Source of the DNA: Alienimonas chondri
GTDB taxonomy: Bacteria > Planctomycetota > Planctomycetia > Planctomycetales > Planctomycetaceae
NCBI RefSeq assembly: GCF_013036045.1
Contig: NZ_WTPX01000042.1
Location: 1 to 32,104, forward strand
Length of the DNA stretch: 32,104 nucleotides
Direction of reading: 5' to 3'
In this document: piece after piece, positions 17,241 through 27,298 of the stretch
Layout: each line of letters starts with the position of its first letter
Numbering within the stretch: the stretch's first letter is position 1
Made by a program: the position numbers and the translations under genes
Notes under the pieces: model-generated
Databases searched by the model: none
What the model was told of the DNA's origin: nothing
The model's input: the letters and a program-made list of their open reading frames with translations, nothing else

Positions 17241-17858
17241 TCACTCGGCGATCTCGCCGGTCAGCCAGACCGCGGGGGTGACGCCGCCGGTTTGCAACGC
17301 GGAACCCTGTGCCGCCGGTCCGCCGGCCGGAACGACGCCGTCTCCCCGGATCACGCCGCTCCCCGGGATGAGGCGGCCGCCGGCGTCGATCGGATCCGGG
17401 ATGACGTCCGTCGGAACCGCCCGGACCGGGCGGCCGTCGGAAACGTGCAACGCCGAGACCACCGGCGAAGCGGGCGAGCCTGTGGCCTTGGCGGGCGCTT
17501 TCGCGCAGGGGGCGGCGTCCGTCGTTTCGTCCGCGGGTTCGGCTGCGGATGCGAGGATCACGCCGCCCACGTCCGCGGGCGGGCGAGCCGTCGGTTTCGC
17601 GGATTGGCCCGCCTCCGGAGCCAGAACGGCGTAAGCGAGGCCGGCTGTGGCGGCGATCGTCACGCCGCACGCCAGCATCGGCCCACGCCACGCGCCGACG
17701 GCCCGGAAATCTTCTCTTCGAACATCTCCCTCGGCCTGCGGGCGAATCGCCTGCTGCGACAGACGGGGAAGGGGCGCCTCGACATCCGGCGCCGTCGCGG
17801 GCGGCGGCGCCGGCCGATCAAACTGGAACAGCGAGCGGCGAGCGGCGGGAGCGTCCAT
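17241..17858 (-). CDS. Hypothetical single-pass membrane protein
   Basis: A 205-residue protein of no recognised family. From ATG 17858 it has a Pro/Arg-rich cytoplasmic head (about 60 residues, with FQFDRPAPPPATAP), one hydrophobic helix (MLACGVTIAATAGLAYAVLA, about residues 76-95), then a soluble Ala/Pro/Gly-rich tail ending WLTGEIAE. The tail has a Gly/Ile-rich stretch (DAGGRLIPGSGVIRGDG). The layout, basic before the helix, fits an N-in, C-out orientation. It starts 52 nt after dapB on the same strand and may be cotranscribed with it. The function is unknown. The open frame continues upstream into dapB in another register and is ignored. Confidence 0.6.
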   Translation of the reverse strand: MDAPAARRSLFQFDRPAPPPATAPDVEAPLPRLSQQAIRPQAEGDVRREDFRAVGAWRGPMLACGVTIAATAGLAYAVLAPEAGQSAKPTARPPADVGGVILASAAEPADETTDAAPCAKAPAKATGSPASPVVSALHVSDGRPVRAVPTDVIPDPIDAGGRLIPGSGVIRGDGVVPAGGPAAQGSALQTGGVTPAVWLTGEIAE

Positions 17859-17910
17859 GGAAGAACCGTGGATGGAGGGAGTACCCGCAGCATCGGCACG
17901 ACCGGCCCGA

Positions 17911-18717
17911 TCACTTGAGGCCGAGAACCTCGTCCATCCCGTACATCCCCGGCGGCCGACCGACGGCCCAGCGGGCCGCGGCGATCGAACCGTTCGCGTA
18001 GCTGTCCCGGGTCCGGCCGCGGACGGCGATCTCCAGCGTCTCGCCCAGCATGCCGAACAGGATCGAATGCTCGCCCACGTTGTCCCCCTCGCGGACGGCG
18101 TGCAGGCCGATCTCCGAGTGCGGCCTGGCCCCCGGACGCCCCTCGCGGCCGTGGGCGAAGTCTTCCTGTCCCATGACGTCCCGGACGATCTCCGCAAATC
18201 GAAGCGCCGTTCCGCTGGGGGCGTCCTCTTTGAATCGGTGATGCCGTTCGATGATCTCCACGTCCGCCCCGCCGGGGGTCTCCTTGAGGGCCTGCGCAGC
18301 CAACGCCGTCAGTCGCATGGCCACGTTGACGGCGGTGCTGAAGCTCGGGGCGAAGACCACCGGGATCGTCTCCGCCGCTGTGCGGACGGCGTCGATCTGC
18401 GACTCGGACAGCCCCGTCGTTGCGACCGCGATCGGCAGATCCCGTTTGACGCAGCTCGACAGCACCGACATCAGCCCGTCTGGGGTGGAGAAGTCGATGA
18501 CCGCGTCGCACTTCGCGGCGCCGATGGACTGCGAGATCAGAACGCCCGCGGTCCCGACCCCGGCCAGATCGCCGGCGTCCAGACCGAGGTGCGGCGAGCC
18601 GGCGGAGTCCAGCGCCGCCGCGAGCGTCGCGCCTTCGTCGGCCATGACCCCGGCGACCACGCGGCGCCCCATCCGCCCGGCGGCCCCGTTGACGGCGATT
18701 CTCAGCGGAGCGGACAT
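17911..18717 (-). CDS. dapB: 4-hydroxy-tetrahydrodipicolinate reductase
   Basis: A 268-residue DapB that reduces hydroxy-tetrahydrodipicolinate with NAD(P)H in the diaminopimelate/lysine pathway, which also feeds peptidoglycan. The nucleotide-binding loop is NGAAGRMG (residues 10-17), followed by DFSTPDG (75-81) and the catalytic block E-R-H-H-R-F-K-E-D-A-P-S-G-T-A, with His159/His160 and Lys163. The C-terminal GEHSILFG and LEIAVRGRTRDSYANG are standard. One position differs from the common pattern: APSFSTAVNV (from 123), where most DapB have APNFSVGVN. The core catalytic residues are intact, so it should be active. It follows the phosphatase gene by 45 nt on the same strand and is not next to other lysine genes. 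Confidence 0.95.
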   Translation of the reverse strand: MSAPLRIAVNGAAGRMGRRVVAGVMADEGATLAAALDSAGSPHLGLDAGDLAGVGTAGVLISQSIGAAKCDAVIDFSTPDGLMSVLSSCVKRDLPIAVATTGLSESQIDAVRTAAETIPVVFAPSFSTAVNVAMRLTALAAQALKETPGGADVEIIERHHRFKEDAPSGTALRFAEIVRDVMGQEDFAHGREGRPGARPHSEIGLHAVREGDNVGEHSILFGMLGETLEIAVRGRTRDSYANGSIAAARWAVGRPPGMYGMDEVLGLK

Positions 18718-18762
18718 ATACGGGGCGAGGTGAAGTGAACGAGGGGAACGGAAGGCGAGACG

Positions 18763-19464
18763 TTACCCGCGATCCTCGAACCTCGCCAAATCGAACGGTC
18801 CGCGGGCGTCTCCCCGCTGATTCGCCTGCCAGATGCGATCGTTGCCGTCCGGGCTGATCTCCAACGCCGTGATCCAGCCGTCGGGGGCGTAGACCTTCGT
18901 GTCGATGCAGCACCAACCCGGCCACACGCGGGGTTCCCCGGAGGACTGGGCGGTATGCCCGCAGACGACCCGTCGCCCGTTCGGCGGGGGCGGCTCGTCG
19001 TATGTCAGCTTCTCCCAACGCAGGATGTGACCCTCCTGCTCCGAGAGCGGCAGGGCCGGCTCGATCATCGCGTGGACGAAGATGTCGGAGCCTCGCTCGA
19101 CGATCGTCCGGGCGGATTCCAAGAACCGGAGATGTTCCTCGGGCACGTCCTTCGGCGACCCACCGTAGCTGGCCAACGTCTCCTTGCCGCCGAAGGCCTC
19201 CCAGTTCGCGCCGAAGTTGCGGAAGCCGGGCCGGCCCAACGCTCCGAGAAACATCTCGTCGTGATTGCCGAGGATGACGTGCAGGTCGATCTCCTCCCCA
19301 AGCGCGATCAGCAGATCGATTGCGCGAGCGGTGTCCGGCCCGCGGTCGCAGAGATCCCCCAGTTGCACGAGCGATTCCCCCTCACGCAGATCAAGCGTGG
19401 TGAGGAGGGTTTCCAAGGCGACGTCACAGCCGTGAACGTCGCCGACGGCGAAGGTGCGGGACAT
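18763..19464 (-). CDS. PPP-family serine/threonine (metallo)phosphatase
   Basis: A 233-residue calcineurin-like phosphoesterase of the PPP type, close to bacterial serine/threonine phosphatase 1 and ApaH. All metal-ligand motifs are present: GDVHG (Asp9, His11), GDLCDRGPD (Asp37, Asp40, Arg41) and GNHDE (Asn67, His68). The later VVCGHTAQ supplies another ligand His. The enzyme needs two metal ions and would act in the cytoplasm on phosphoproteins or nucleotides; the substrate is not readable. A TAGAAT hexamer lies 6 nt before the ATG, so the gene may have its own leaderless promoter, although it also follows argG on the same strand. A strong palindrome (19476-19499) sits directly upstream. 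Confidence 0.92.
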   Translation of the reverse strand: MSRTFAVGDVHGCDVALETLLTTLDLREGESLVQLGDLCDRGPDTARAIDLLIALGEEIDLHVILGNHDEMFLGALGRPGFRNFGANWEAFGGKETLASYGGSPKDVPEEHLRFLESARTIVERGSDIFVHAMIEPALPLSEQEGHILRWEKLTYDEPPPPNGRRVVCGHTAQSSGEPRVWPGWCCIDTKVYAPDGWITALEISPDGNDRIWQANQRGDARGPFDLARFEDRG

Positions 19465-19470
19465 GCGGGC

Positions 19471-19476
19471 ATTCTA
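19471..19476 (-). promoter_or_regulatory. Candidate -10 element giving a leaderless phosphatase mRNA
   Basis: On minus this reads TAGAAT, a TAnnnT -10 type hexamer. Exactly 6 nt separate it from the ATG at 19464, so transcription would begin at or next to the start codon. The same geometry precedes rlmN and the gene at 30140. No clear -35 is present. Confidence 0.45.
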
Positions 19477-19499
19477 GGTCGACGGCAAGCCGTCGACCT
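19476..19499. repeat. 24-nt perfect palindrome between argG and the phosphatase gene
   Basis: Arms AGGTCGACGGC (19476-19486) and GCCGTCGACCT (19489-19499) pair over 11 bp around two bases. It lies 36 nt after the argG stop, in the direction of transcription, and touches the candidate phosphatase -10. It could terminate argG transcription, though no T-run follows, or it could be a dispersed palindromic repeat or protein-binding site. Confidence 0.7.
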
Positions 19500-19534
19500 G
19501 GGGGAGATCACGTCCGCTGAGTCACTTCGGCGGC

Positions 19535-20749
<1,215 letters not shown>

Positions 20750-20794
20750 GGGAGCGAAGTCGGTTCGAAGTGACGTGGGAGGAACGAATCGGAC

Positions 20795-20800
20795 AGTCTA
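20795..20800 (-). promoter_or_regulatory. Candidate -10 element of argG
   Basis: On minus this reads TAGACT within GTTAGACTGTCC, about 45 nt before the argG ATG. It is the best A/T-bearing hexamer between the groEL terminator and argG. No matching -35 is evident. Confidence 0.3.
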
Positions 20801-20878
20801 ACGGGGCGGGGCGGTCGGTAGAAACGACGGCGCCCGATCTGAAGCGGCCCGTTGCGAGATTGCAGAGCGGACACGAAA

Positions 20879-20908
20879 GAAGCCCCCGGCGTTCCCGCCG
20901 AGGGCTTC
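20879..20908 (-). terminator. Intrinsic terminator of groESL
   Basis: Read on minus, a 13-bp stem (GAAGCCCTCGGCG against CGCCGGGGGCTTC, with one U-G wobble) closes a GGAA tetraloop and is followed by TTTCGT. It begins about 40 nt after the groEL stop. This is the clearest terminator in the window. Confidence 0.85.
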
Positions 20909-20924
20909 GGTGAACCTACGAGAC

Positions 20925-20940
20925 CCGTCCCGGGGGACGG
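20925..20940 (-). repeat. Small hairpin ahead of the groESL terminator
   Basis: CCGTCC (20925-20930) and GGACGG (20935-20940) form a 6-bp stem with a 4-nt loop, between the groEL stop and the main terminator. It may protect the mRNA 3' end. Confidence 0.4.
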
Positions 20941-20948
20941 TTTCGAGA

Positions 20949-22646
<1,698 letters not shown>

Positions 22647-22952
22647 TTAGCAGGTGGCGAGGATGTCGCTCTCGCGGAGCAACAGCAGCTCGTCGTCGCC
22701 GATCTTGATTTCGTCGCCGGCGTAGCTGCTGAAGATGACGGTGTCGCCCTCCTTGACCGTCAGCGGCACCTTGGTGCCGTCGTCCTTCACATGGCCGTCG
22801 CCCACGGCGACGACCTCGCCGCGCTGCGGCTTATCCTTGGCGGCGTCCGGCAGCACGATCCCGCCGGCGGTGGTGGATTCGGCCTCGGCGCGCTTCAGCA
22901 CGACGCGGTCGCCCAGCGGGGCGATGTTGATCTTGGCGGAGGGCTTCGCCAT
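22647..22952 (-). CDS. groS: Co-chaperonin GroES (10 kDa)
   Basis: A 101-residue GroES, the heptameric lid of the GroEL chamber. The family body is clear: [18 protein letters not shown], the mobile loop [20 protein letters not shown], then GEVVAVGDG and [20 protein letters not shown]. It ends in Ala-Thr-Cys, a slightly unusual Cys terminus. The ATG at 22952 is chosen because the residues upstream in frame are not GroES-like. The gene heads the groES-groEL unit. No CIRCE element (TTAGCACTC-N9-GAGTGCTAA) is visible upstream, so HrcA control is not supported. Instead, an inverted repeat ends 2 nt before the start codon (see 22955-23020). Confidence 0.97.
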   Translation of the reverse strand: MAKPSAKINIAPLGDRVVLKRAEAESTTAGGIVLPDAAKDKPQRGEVVAVGDGHVKDDGTKVPLTVKEGDTVIFSSYAGDEIKIGDDELLLLRESDILATC

Positions 22953-22954
22953 CG

Positions 22955-23020
22955 GTGTTCGGAACTCGAAGATACTGCGGGAAACGGACAGACCGGCCGA
23001 GCCGGTCAGTTTCCGAACAC
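22955..23020 (-). promoter_or_regulatory. Nested inverted repeat in the groES leader
   Basis: Outer arms at 22955-22964 (GTGTTCGGAA) and 23011-23020 (TTCCGAACAC) are a perfect 10-bp inverted repeat, extendable by 2 bp across a 1-nt bulge. Inside, 22991-23007 forms a 6-bp GACCGG/CCGGTC hairpin. In the mRNA the 3' outer arm would end two bases before the AUG, so the fold would hide the ribosome entry site. It could act as an RNA thermometer. Alternatively the dyad is a DNA operator. A TATCTT hexamer (22969-22974, minus) inside it could be a -10 element, in which case the transcript would lack the 5' arm. Confidence 0.45.
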
Positions 23021-23141
23021 ACAGCGAACGCCGTGCCGAGCAGTCAGTGCCTCTCGTAACCGCATGGGGGGCGATCGGTTCCGTCGATCGCAATTTGCGG
23101 CGGACCCGATCGTCTGTCAGATCGGCAGCGACAGGGGACGC

Positions 23142-24671
23142 TCAGAACAGGCGGTTATAGCCGTTCAGCGCCGCGACGCGGTACGCCTCCGCCATCGTCG
23201 GATAGTTGAAGGTCGTGTTTACGAAGTAGTCGATCGTGTTGCGGCCTTTCGGCTGCGCCATAATCGCCTGGCCGATATGGACAATTTCGCTGGCGCTGCG
23301 GCCGAAGCAGTGGATCCCCAGGATCTCCCTTGTTTCCCGGTGGAATAACAGTTTCAGCATGCCGACCGGCGTGCCGTCGATCTGAGCGCGGGCAAGATGT
23401 TTGAACATGCTCTGGCCGACCTCGTACGGCACGTTCGCCTCCGTCAATTCTCGCTCCGTCTGTCCGACGCTGCTGATCTCCGGGGAGGTATAAATCCCGG
23501 TCGGCACGTCTTTCAGCGCGGTGCGGTCCTCACGGCCCTCGATCAGGTGCATCGAAGCGTAACGGCCCTGCACATAGGCGGCGCTGGCGAGCGACGGGTA
23601 GCCGATGACGTCCCCCACGGCGTACACATGCTTGTGCTTTGTCCGCAGGTTTTCGTCGACCTCCAAGTGTCCCCGGCGGTTCGGTTCGATCTCCAACTGA
23701 TCCAGCCCGAGCGTATCCGTATTCCCGCTGCGGCCGACGGCCCAGAGCAGGACGTCGGACTTCAACTTCTTGCCGCTTTTCAGGTGCAGGACGACGCCGT
23801 CGTCCCGACCTTCGACATGGTCCAGGTTCTCCCGGTGACGGATGACCACGCCGCGATCGCGGAGGTGATACGCGAGGGCATCGATGATTTCGTCGTCGAG
23901 GAATTCCAGCAGCTTCTCGCGGGTGTTGACCAGGTTCACCTTGCAACCGAGGTTGCGAAACATGCTGGCGTACTCGCAGCCGATCACGCCGGCGCCGTAA
24001 ATCGTGATGCTCATCGGCGTCTCTTCCAGCGAGAGGATCGTGTCGCTGTCGAAGATCCGCGGGTGGGAAAAATCGACCTCCGGATGGCGAAACGGACGCG
24101 AACCGACGGCGAGGACGAAGGCGTCGCCGGTGTAACGGGTCTCGTGACCGTTCTCGCCGGTCACGGCGAATTCGTGCAGTCCGGTGAACCGAGCATGTCC
24201 GGGCAGCAGCGTGACGCCGTTGCGGTCGTAGAACGTCTGCCGCATGGCGACCTGTCGGTCGATCACCCCGGAGGCACTGGCCCGTAGCTGGGAAAACGAG
24301 GCGGTGATGCTGCCGCACGCCGCGCGAACGACCGGCATCTGGGCGGCCTCGGTCACCTGATTGATCGCGTACCGCAGGGCCTTGCTGGGGATCGTGCCCC
24401 AATGCGTGCAGCCGCCGCCGACCCGGGCGTACTTCTCGCACACGGCCACCCGCTTACCGAGTTTCACCGCCTGCATGGCCGCTCCCTCCCCTCCGGGACC
24501 GGTGCCGATCACGACCACGTCAAAATCGCGGTCGGCCGTATCCTCCACGCCGGTGGCGAATCCCTTGCCGGTGCCGGCGAACTTCGGCGTGATGTCTGCC
24601 AGCCCTGTGCCGTGCTCCTCCCGCTGTTCGACTTCTTCGGGGGTGTCGGGGCCGTCTTGCTCGTCGCTCAT
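23142..24671 (-). CDS. sthA: Soluble pyridine nucleotide transhydrogenase
   Basis: A 509-residue FAD flavoprotein of the SthA (UdhA) family that moves hydride between NADPH and NAD+ in the cytoplasm to balance the two pools. The FAD loop is [16 protein letters not shown] (residues 52-67), and the second nucleotide fold is [16 protein letters not shown]. Residues 85-97 read [13 protein letters not shown]: as in true SthA, the second redox Cys of disulfide reductases is replaced (here by Thr), which argues against lipoamide dehydrogenase or glutathione reductase. The C-terminal dimerisation part ([18 protein letters not shown]) is complete. Compared with E. coli SthA there is an acidic N-terminal extension of about 48 residues. 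A downstream start is possible, but no obvious one sits at the FAD motif. Confidence 0.94.
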   Translation of the reverse strand: MSDEQDGPDTPEEVEQREEHGTGLADITPKFAGTGKGFATGVEDTADRDFDVVVIGTGPGGEGAAMQAVKLGKRVAVCEKYARVGGGCTHWGTIPSKALRYAINQVTEAAQMPVVRAACGSITASFSQLRASASGVIDRQVAMRQTFYDRNGVTLLPGHARFTGLHEFAVTGENGHETRYTGDAFVLAVGSRPFRHPEVDFSHPRIFDSDTILSLEETPMSITIYGAGVIGCEYASMFRNLGCKVNLVNTREKLLEFLDDEIIDALAYHLRDRGVVIRHRENLDHVEGRDDGVVLHLKSGKKLKSDVLLWAVGRSGNTDTLGLDQLEIEPNRRGHLEVDENLRTKHKHVYAVGDVIGYPSLASAAYVQGRYASMHLIEGREDRTALKDVPTGIYTSPEISSVGQTERELTEANVPYEVGQSMFKHLARAQIDGTPVGMLKLLFHRETREILGIHCFGRSASEIVHIGQAIMAQPKGRNTIDYFVNTTFNYPTMAEAYRVAALNGYNRLF

Positions 24672-24716
24672 CGGGGCCGGAAGTGGGTTCGGCGGAGGGA
24701 AGGGGGAGCGCGACAG

Positions 24717-24722
24717 AGAATA
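24717..24722 (-). promoter_or_regulatory. Candidate -10 element of sthA
   Basis: On minus this reads TATTCT, about 45 nt before the sthA ATG, in an otherwise GC-rich gap between rlmN and sthA. No good -35 is found. Confidence 0.3.
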
Positions 24723-24779
24723 ACGCCGCGACGCCCGATTGCAGTGTCGACCGAACAGCGAGCCCGGGGCGGCCCGCGA

Positions 24780-25871
24780 TCAGACCGTCAGCGGGACGGG
24801 TTCCCGTTCCGCGACGCGTCTCAACTGACCGCACGCGGCGTCGATGTCGGCGCCCTTCCGCTTGCGAACCGTCGTCGGGACGCCGGCGGCATTGAGGGTG
24901 CGGAAGAACGCGTCTGTGGCCGGTTCCCCCGGTGCGGAGAAATCCAGTTCCGCCACGTCGTTCATCGGGATGAGATTGACGTGAGCCCGCCGTCCAGCGA
25001 GCAGGCGGCCCAGTTCCGAAGCGTGCTCCGGTTGGTCGTTCACGCCGGCCATTAGCACGTACTCGTACGTGACCCTCCGCCCCGTCGCGCCGAAGTAGCT
25101 GTCGGCCGCTTCCAGCACCGCTTGCAGGCCGGTGCTGCGGTTGATCGGGACGATTTCGCTGCGGAGCTCGTCGTTCGGCGCGTGAAGCGAGACGGCTAGG
25201 TTGTACGGCTTGCCGAGCTCCGCGAACTTTCGCATCTGGGCGGGCAGCCCGACCGTCGAGACGGTAATTCGCCGCGGGGACAAGCCGAGCCCGTCCGTCG
25301 CAGTCAACTCTTCCAGCACGCCTGTGAGGTTGCGGAGGTTCGCCAATGGTTCGCCGATGCCCATGACGACCACGTTCGTGATCCGCCCCCCCGGTTGATC
25401 CGCCGGAGGGAGGAGGCGGTCGAGCCGCAGCACCTGTTCGAGGATCTCCCCGCGGGTCAGGTCGCGCTGCACGCCGCCGATGCCGCTGGCGCAGAACACG
25501 CAGCCCATCGCACAGCCGACCTGCGTGCTGATGCAGACGGTGCGCCGGCCGGTCTCCCGCATCAAAACGCATTCGACATGATGGCCTTCGCTCTTACCGG
25601 AGGGGTCCGCGAAGCGAAGGAGGAGTTTCTCGGTGCGGTCCCGCGCCACCTGATGACGGACCGGCTCCCCGGAAAACAGCGGCAACTCCGCGGCGATGCG
25701 TTCCCGTAACGGGGCAGGGAGCGTCGCGATCTCTCGTGGCGACTCGACCCGTCCCGAAAAGATGCCGTTGCGAATTTGCTTGGCCCGAAACGGCTTCTCG
25801 CCGCATTCGGTGAGCCAGTCGCATAATCCGTCGGCGCCGAGGTTCAGCAGAGAGGGGGGCGGGGCGGGCAT
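24780..25871 (-). CDS. rlmN: 23S rRNA (adenine-2503-C2)-methyltransferase (dual-specificity RlmN)
   Basis: A 363-residue radical SAM methylase that adds a methyl group to C2 of A2503 in 23S rRNA and, in E. coli, A37 of some tRNAs. The 4Fe-4S ligands Cys120, Cys124 and Cys127 lie in GCAMGCVFCASG. The two methyl-transfer cysteines align with E. coli Cys118 and Cys355: Cys113 in TVCISTQ and Cys347 in GADIDAACGQL. The SAM-binding VVVMGIGEPL and the later VSLHAPNDELRSEIVPIN are also standard. The ATG at 25871 gives the normal family length. TACACT stands exactly 6 nt before it, suggesting a leaderless transcript. RlmN is retained over the related resistance enzyme Cfr because of its normal housekeeping setting and length. 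Confidence 0.96.
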   Translation of the reverse strand: MPAPPPSLLNLGADGLCDWLTECGEKPFRAKQIRNGIFSGRVESPREIATLPAPLRERIAAELPLFSGEPVRHQVARDRTEKLLLRFADPSGKSEGHHVECVLMRETGRRTVCISTQVGCAMGCVFCASGIGGVQRDLTRGEILEQVLRLDRLLPPADQPGGRITNVVVMGIGEPLANLRNLTGVLEELTATDGLGLSPRRITVSTVGLPAQMRKFAELGKPYNLAVSLHAPNDELRSEIVPINRSTGLQAVLEAADSYFGATGRRVTYEYVLMAGVNDQPEHASELGRLLAGRRAHVNLIPMNDVAELDFSAPGEPATDAFFRTLNAAGVPTTVRKRKGADIDAACGQLRRVAEREPVPLTV

Positions 25872-25877
25872 CGTGAG

Positions 25878-25883
25878 AGTGTA
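25878..25883 (-). promoter_or_regulatory. Candidate -10 element giving a leaderless rlmN mRNA
   Basis: On minus this reads TACACT (context TTACACT), a TAnnnT hexamer with exactly 6 nt to the rlmN ATG. No -35 is visible. It shares its geometry with the sites at 19471 and 30128. Confidence 0.45.
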
Positions 25884-25920
25884 AGGGCAACGGCTTCGAG
25901 GATCGCGAGGCCGTGAGGAT

Positions 25921-26439
25921 TCATGCCGACAGTGCGGGGTCGTAGCGAACCGTTCCTCGGACGTCGTCGAGCATCTCGGGGAGAAGCGCCGCCACTGCGA
26001 ACGCTCCCGGCGGGGCGTCGTACTCAGATCGCAAATCGAACTCGTCTGCCGGCACGAAGCCGAATCGGCCGTAGTACTTCGGGTCTCCGAGGACGAACAC
26101 GGCGACGGCGCCGCGATCGCGACAGGCATCGAGACCCTGCCGCACCAAGGCGGAGCCGATCCCGTTCCCCTGATGCTCAGGCCGCGTTGCCAGCGGGGCA
26201 AGTCCGAAGCTCAGGAACCCACTCGGAGGGGGAGGCTCGATGGATGTCCGGCTGAATGCCACGTGTCCGACGACCTGATCCCCCTCCGTCGCGACGTACC
26301 CGAGATACTCAGCGGCCCGATCGCGGAGTTGGTCGACGATGTCCGCTTCGTCCGCCCGTCCGAAAGCCGATTCGTGAACGGCACGCACGGCATCGCGGTC
26401 CGCAGGAGTCTCCGGTCGCACGACGAACGTCGGGGACAT
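25921..26439 (-). CDS. GNAT-family N-acetyltransferase (YhbS-like)
   Basis: A 172-residue acetyltransferase of the COG3153/YhbS type. The acetyl-CoA loop reads TRPEHQGNGIGSALVRQGL (from about residue 89), preceded by the beta strand LAPLATRPE. VFVLGDPKYYGRFGF near residue 118 is very typical of this branch. The substrate is unknown. It lies between lexA and rlmN on the same strand, 49 nt before rlmN and 45 nt after lexA, so it may be cotranscribed with lexA. The ATG at 26439 begins directly before the first strand (TFVVRPETPADRDAV), as expected for a GNAT protein. Confidence 0.9.
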   Translation of the reverse strand: MSPTFVVRPETPADRDAVRAVHESAFGRADEADIVDQLRDRAAEYLGYVATEGDQVVGHVAFSRTSIEPPPPSGFLSFGLAPLATRPEHQGNGIGSALVRQGLDACRDRGAVAVFVLGDPKYYGRFGFVPADEFDLRSEYDAPPGAFAVAALLPEMLDDVRGTVRYDPALSA

Positions 26440-26484
26440 GGAGGCAGACCGTTACGGACCGTCGAGGTCAATCTACGAAAGGGA

Positions 26485-27084
26485 TCAAACCCGCCGGATG
26501 ACGCTTTCCAGCACGCCGACGACCTGCACGTCGCGGGCGTAGATCGGTTCCATTTCGCTGTTCTCCGGCTGCAGCCGAATGCGATCCTTTTCGCGATAAA
26601 AGGTCTTCAGCGTCGCCTCGGTGCCATCGACCGCGGCGACGACGATGTCGCCGTCACGACAGGTCTGCTGGCGGCGAATGACGACGTAATCGCCCTCCGT
26701 GATATGGGCGTCGATCATGCTGTCGCCCTTCACCTTCAGGCACATTTTATCGTCGCCGTCGAACAGGTCGGCGAAGTCCATCGTTTCGAGGTCTTCCTCC
26801 GCCAGCACCGGATTGCCGGCCGCGATCTGACCGACGAACGGCAGTTCCGTTTTCGCCCGCGGCTTGTGGGACAACTCGATCGCGCGGGACATCTTCTCCT
26901 CCCGCGTGATGAGGCCCTTCTTCTCCAGTGCCTTAAGGTGACACATCACGCCGTTGGGCGACTTGATGCCGAATTCGTTGCCGATTTCCCGCACCGTCGG
27001 GCCGTACCCGCGATCGATGATCTTGCCCCGGAGAAATTCGTAGATCTCGCGCTGTCGGGGAGTCAGCTTGTCGCCGCGGGCCAT
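26485..27084 (-). CDS. lexA: SOS repressor LexA
   Basis: A 199-residue LexA that represses DNA-damage genes until RecA filaments trigger self-cleavage. The winged helix-turn-helix is at about residues 27-60 (PTVREIGNEFGIKSPNGVMC). The self-cleavage bond is Ala89-Gly90 in QIAAGNPV. The catalytic Ser122 (KGDSMIDAHI) and Lys160 (EATLKTFY) are both present, so the protein is complete and should be cleavable. The ATG at 27084 gives the normal length, starting MARGDKLTPRQREIYEFL. The 214-bp gap upstream should hold its promoter and any autoregulatory SOS box. Two dyads there are candidates, but neither the E. coli (CTGT-N8-ACAG) nor the Bacillus (GAAC-N4-GTTC) box is present. Confidence 0.96.
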   Translation of the reverse strand: MARGDKLTPRQREIYEFLRGKIIDRGYGPTVREIGNEFGIKSPNGVMCHLKALEKKGLITREEKMSRAIELSHKPRAKTELPFVGQIAAGNPVLAEEDLETMDFADLFDGDDKMCLKVKGDSMIDAHITEGDYVVIRRQQTCRDGDIVVAAVDGTEATLKTFYREKDRIRLQPENSEMEPIYARDVQVVGVLESVIRRV

Positions 27085-27298
27085 CGGTCGGTGGGGGTTA
27101 AACGTGTGACGGGAACCCGAAGGACTGTGCGGCACATGGGCGGTGGGGGTCCGGCCACCGGTGTTCCTGCGCACACCCTTCGACCCGACGGTAGTGAACG
27201 ACCGTGCGGGTGGCAAGCGATTAGTGGGCGCACGTTCGTGAGTCCGCCCAAAAACCGCTTTCTCGCAGGCCGTTCGGCCCCCGGTGCGTTCTTCCGCG
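27085..27298. promoter_or_regulatory. lexA upstream region with two dyads
   Basis: This 214-bp gap between the nagB-like fusion stop and the lexA start carries two inverted repeats: TGTGC-G-GCACA (27126-27136) and GGTGT-N8-ACACC (27160-27177). Their centres lie about 47 and 85 nt upstream of the ATG, good positions for an autoregulatory operator. The LexA box of this lineage is not known to me, so assignment is tentative. Confidence 0.35.

Noticed and set aside
22953-23141. CIRCE (HrcA) site upstream of groES
   Set aside because: Short GGCAC-like pieces are present (about 23033-23055), but they are direct, not inverted, and do not fit the TTAGCACTC-N9-GAGTGCTAA pattern.
24780-25871. Cfr-type antibiotic-resistance methylase
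   Set aside because: Length, motif context and chromosomal housekeeping neighbours fit RlmN, and no mobile element is nearby.
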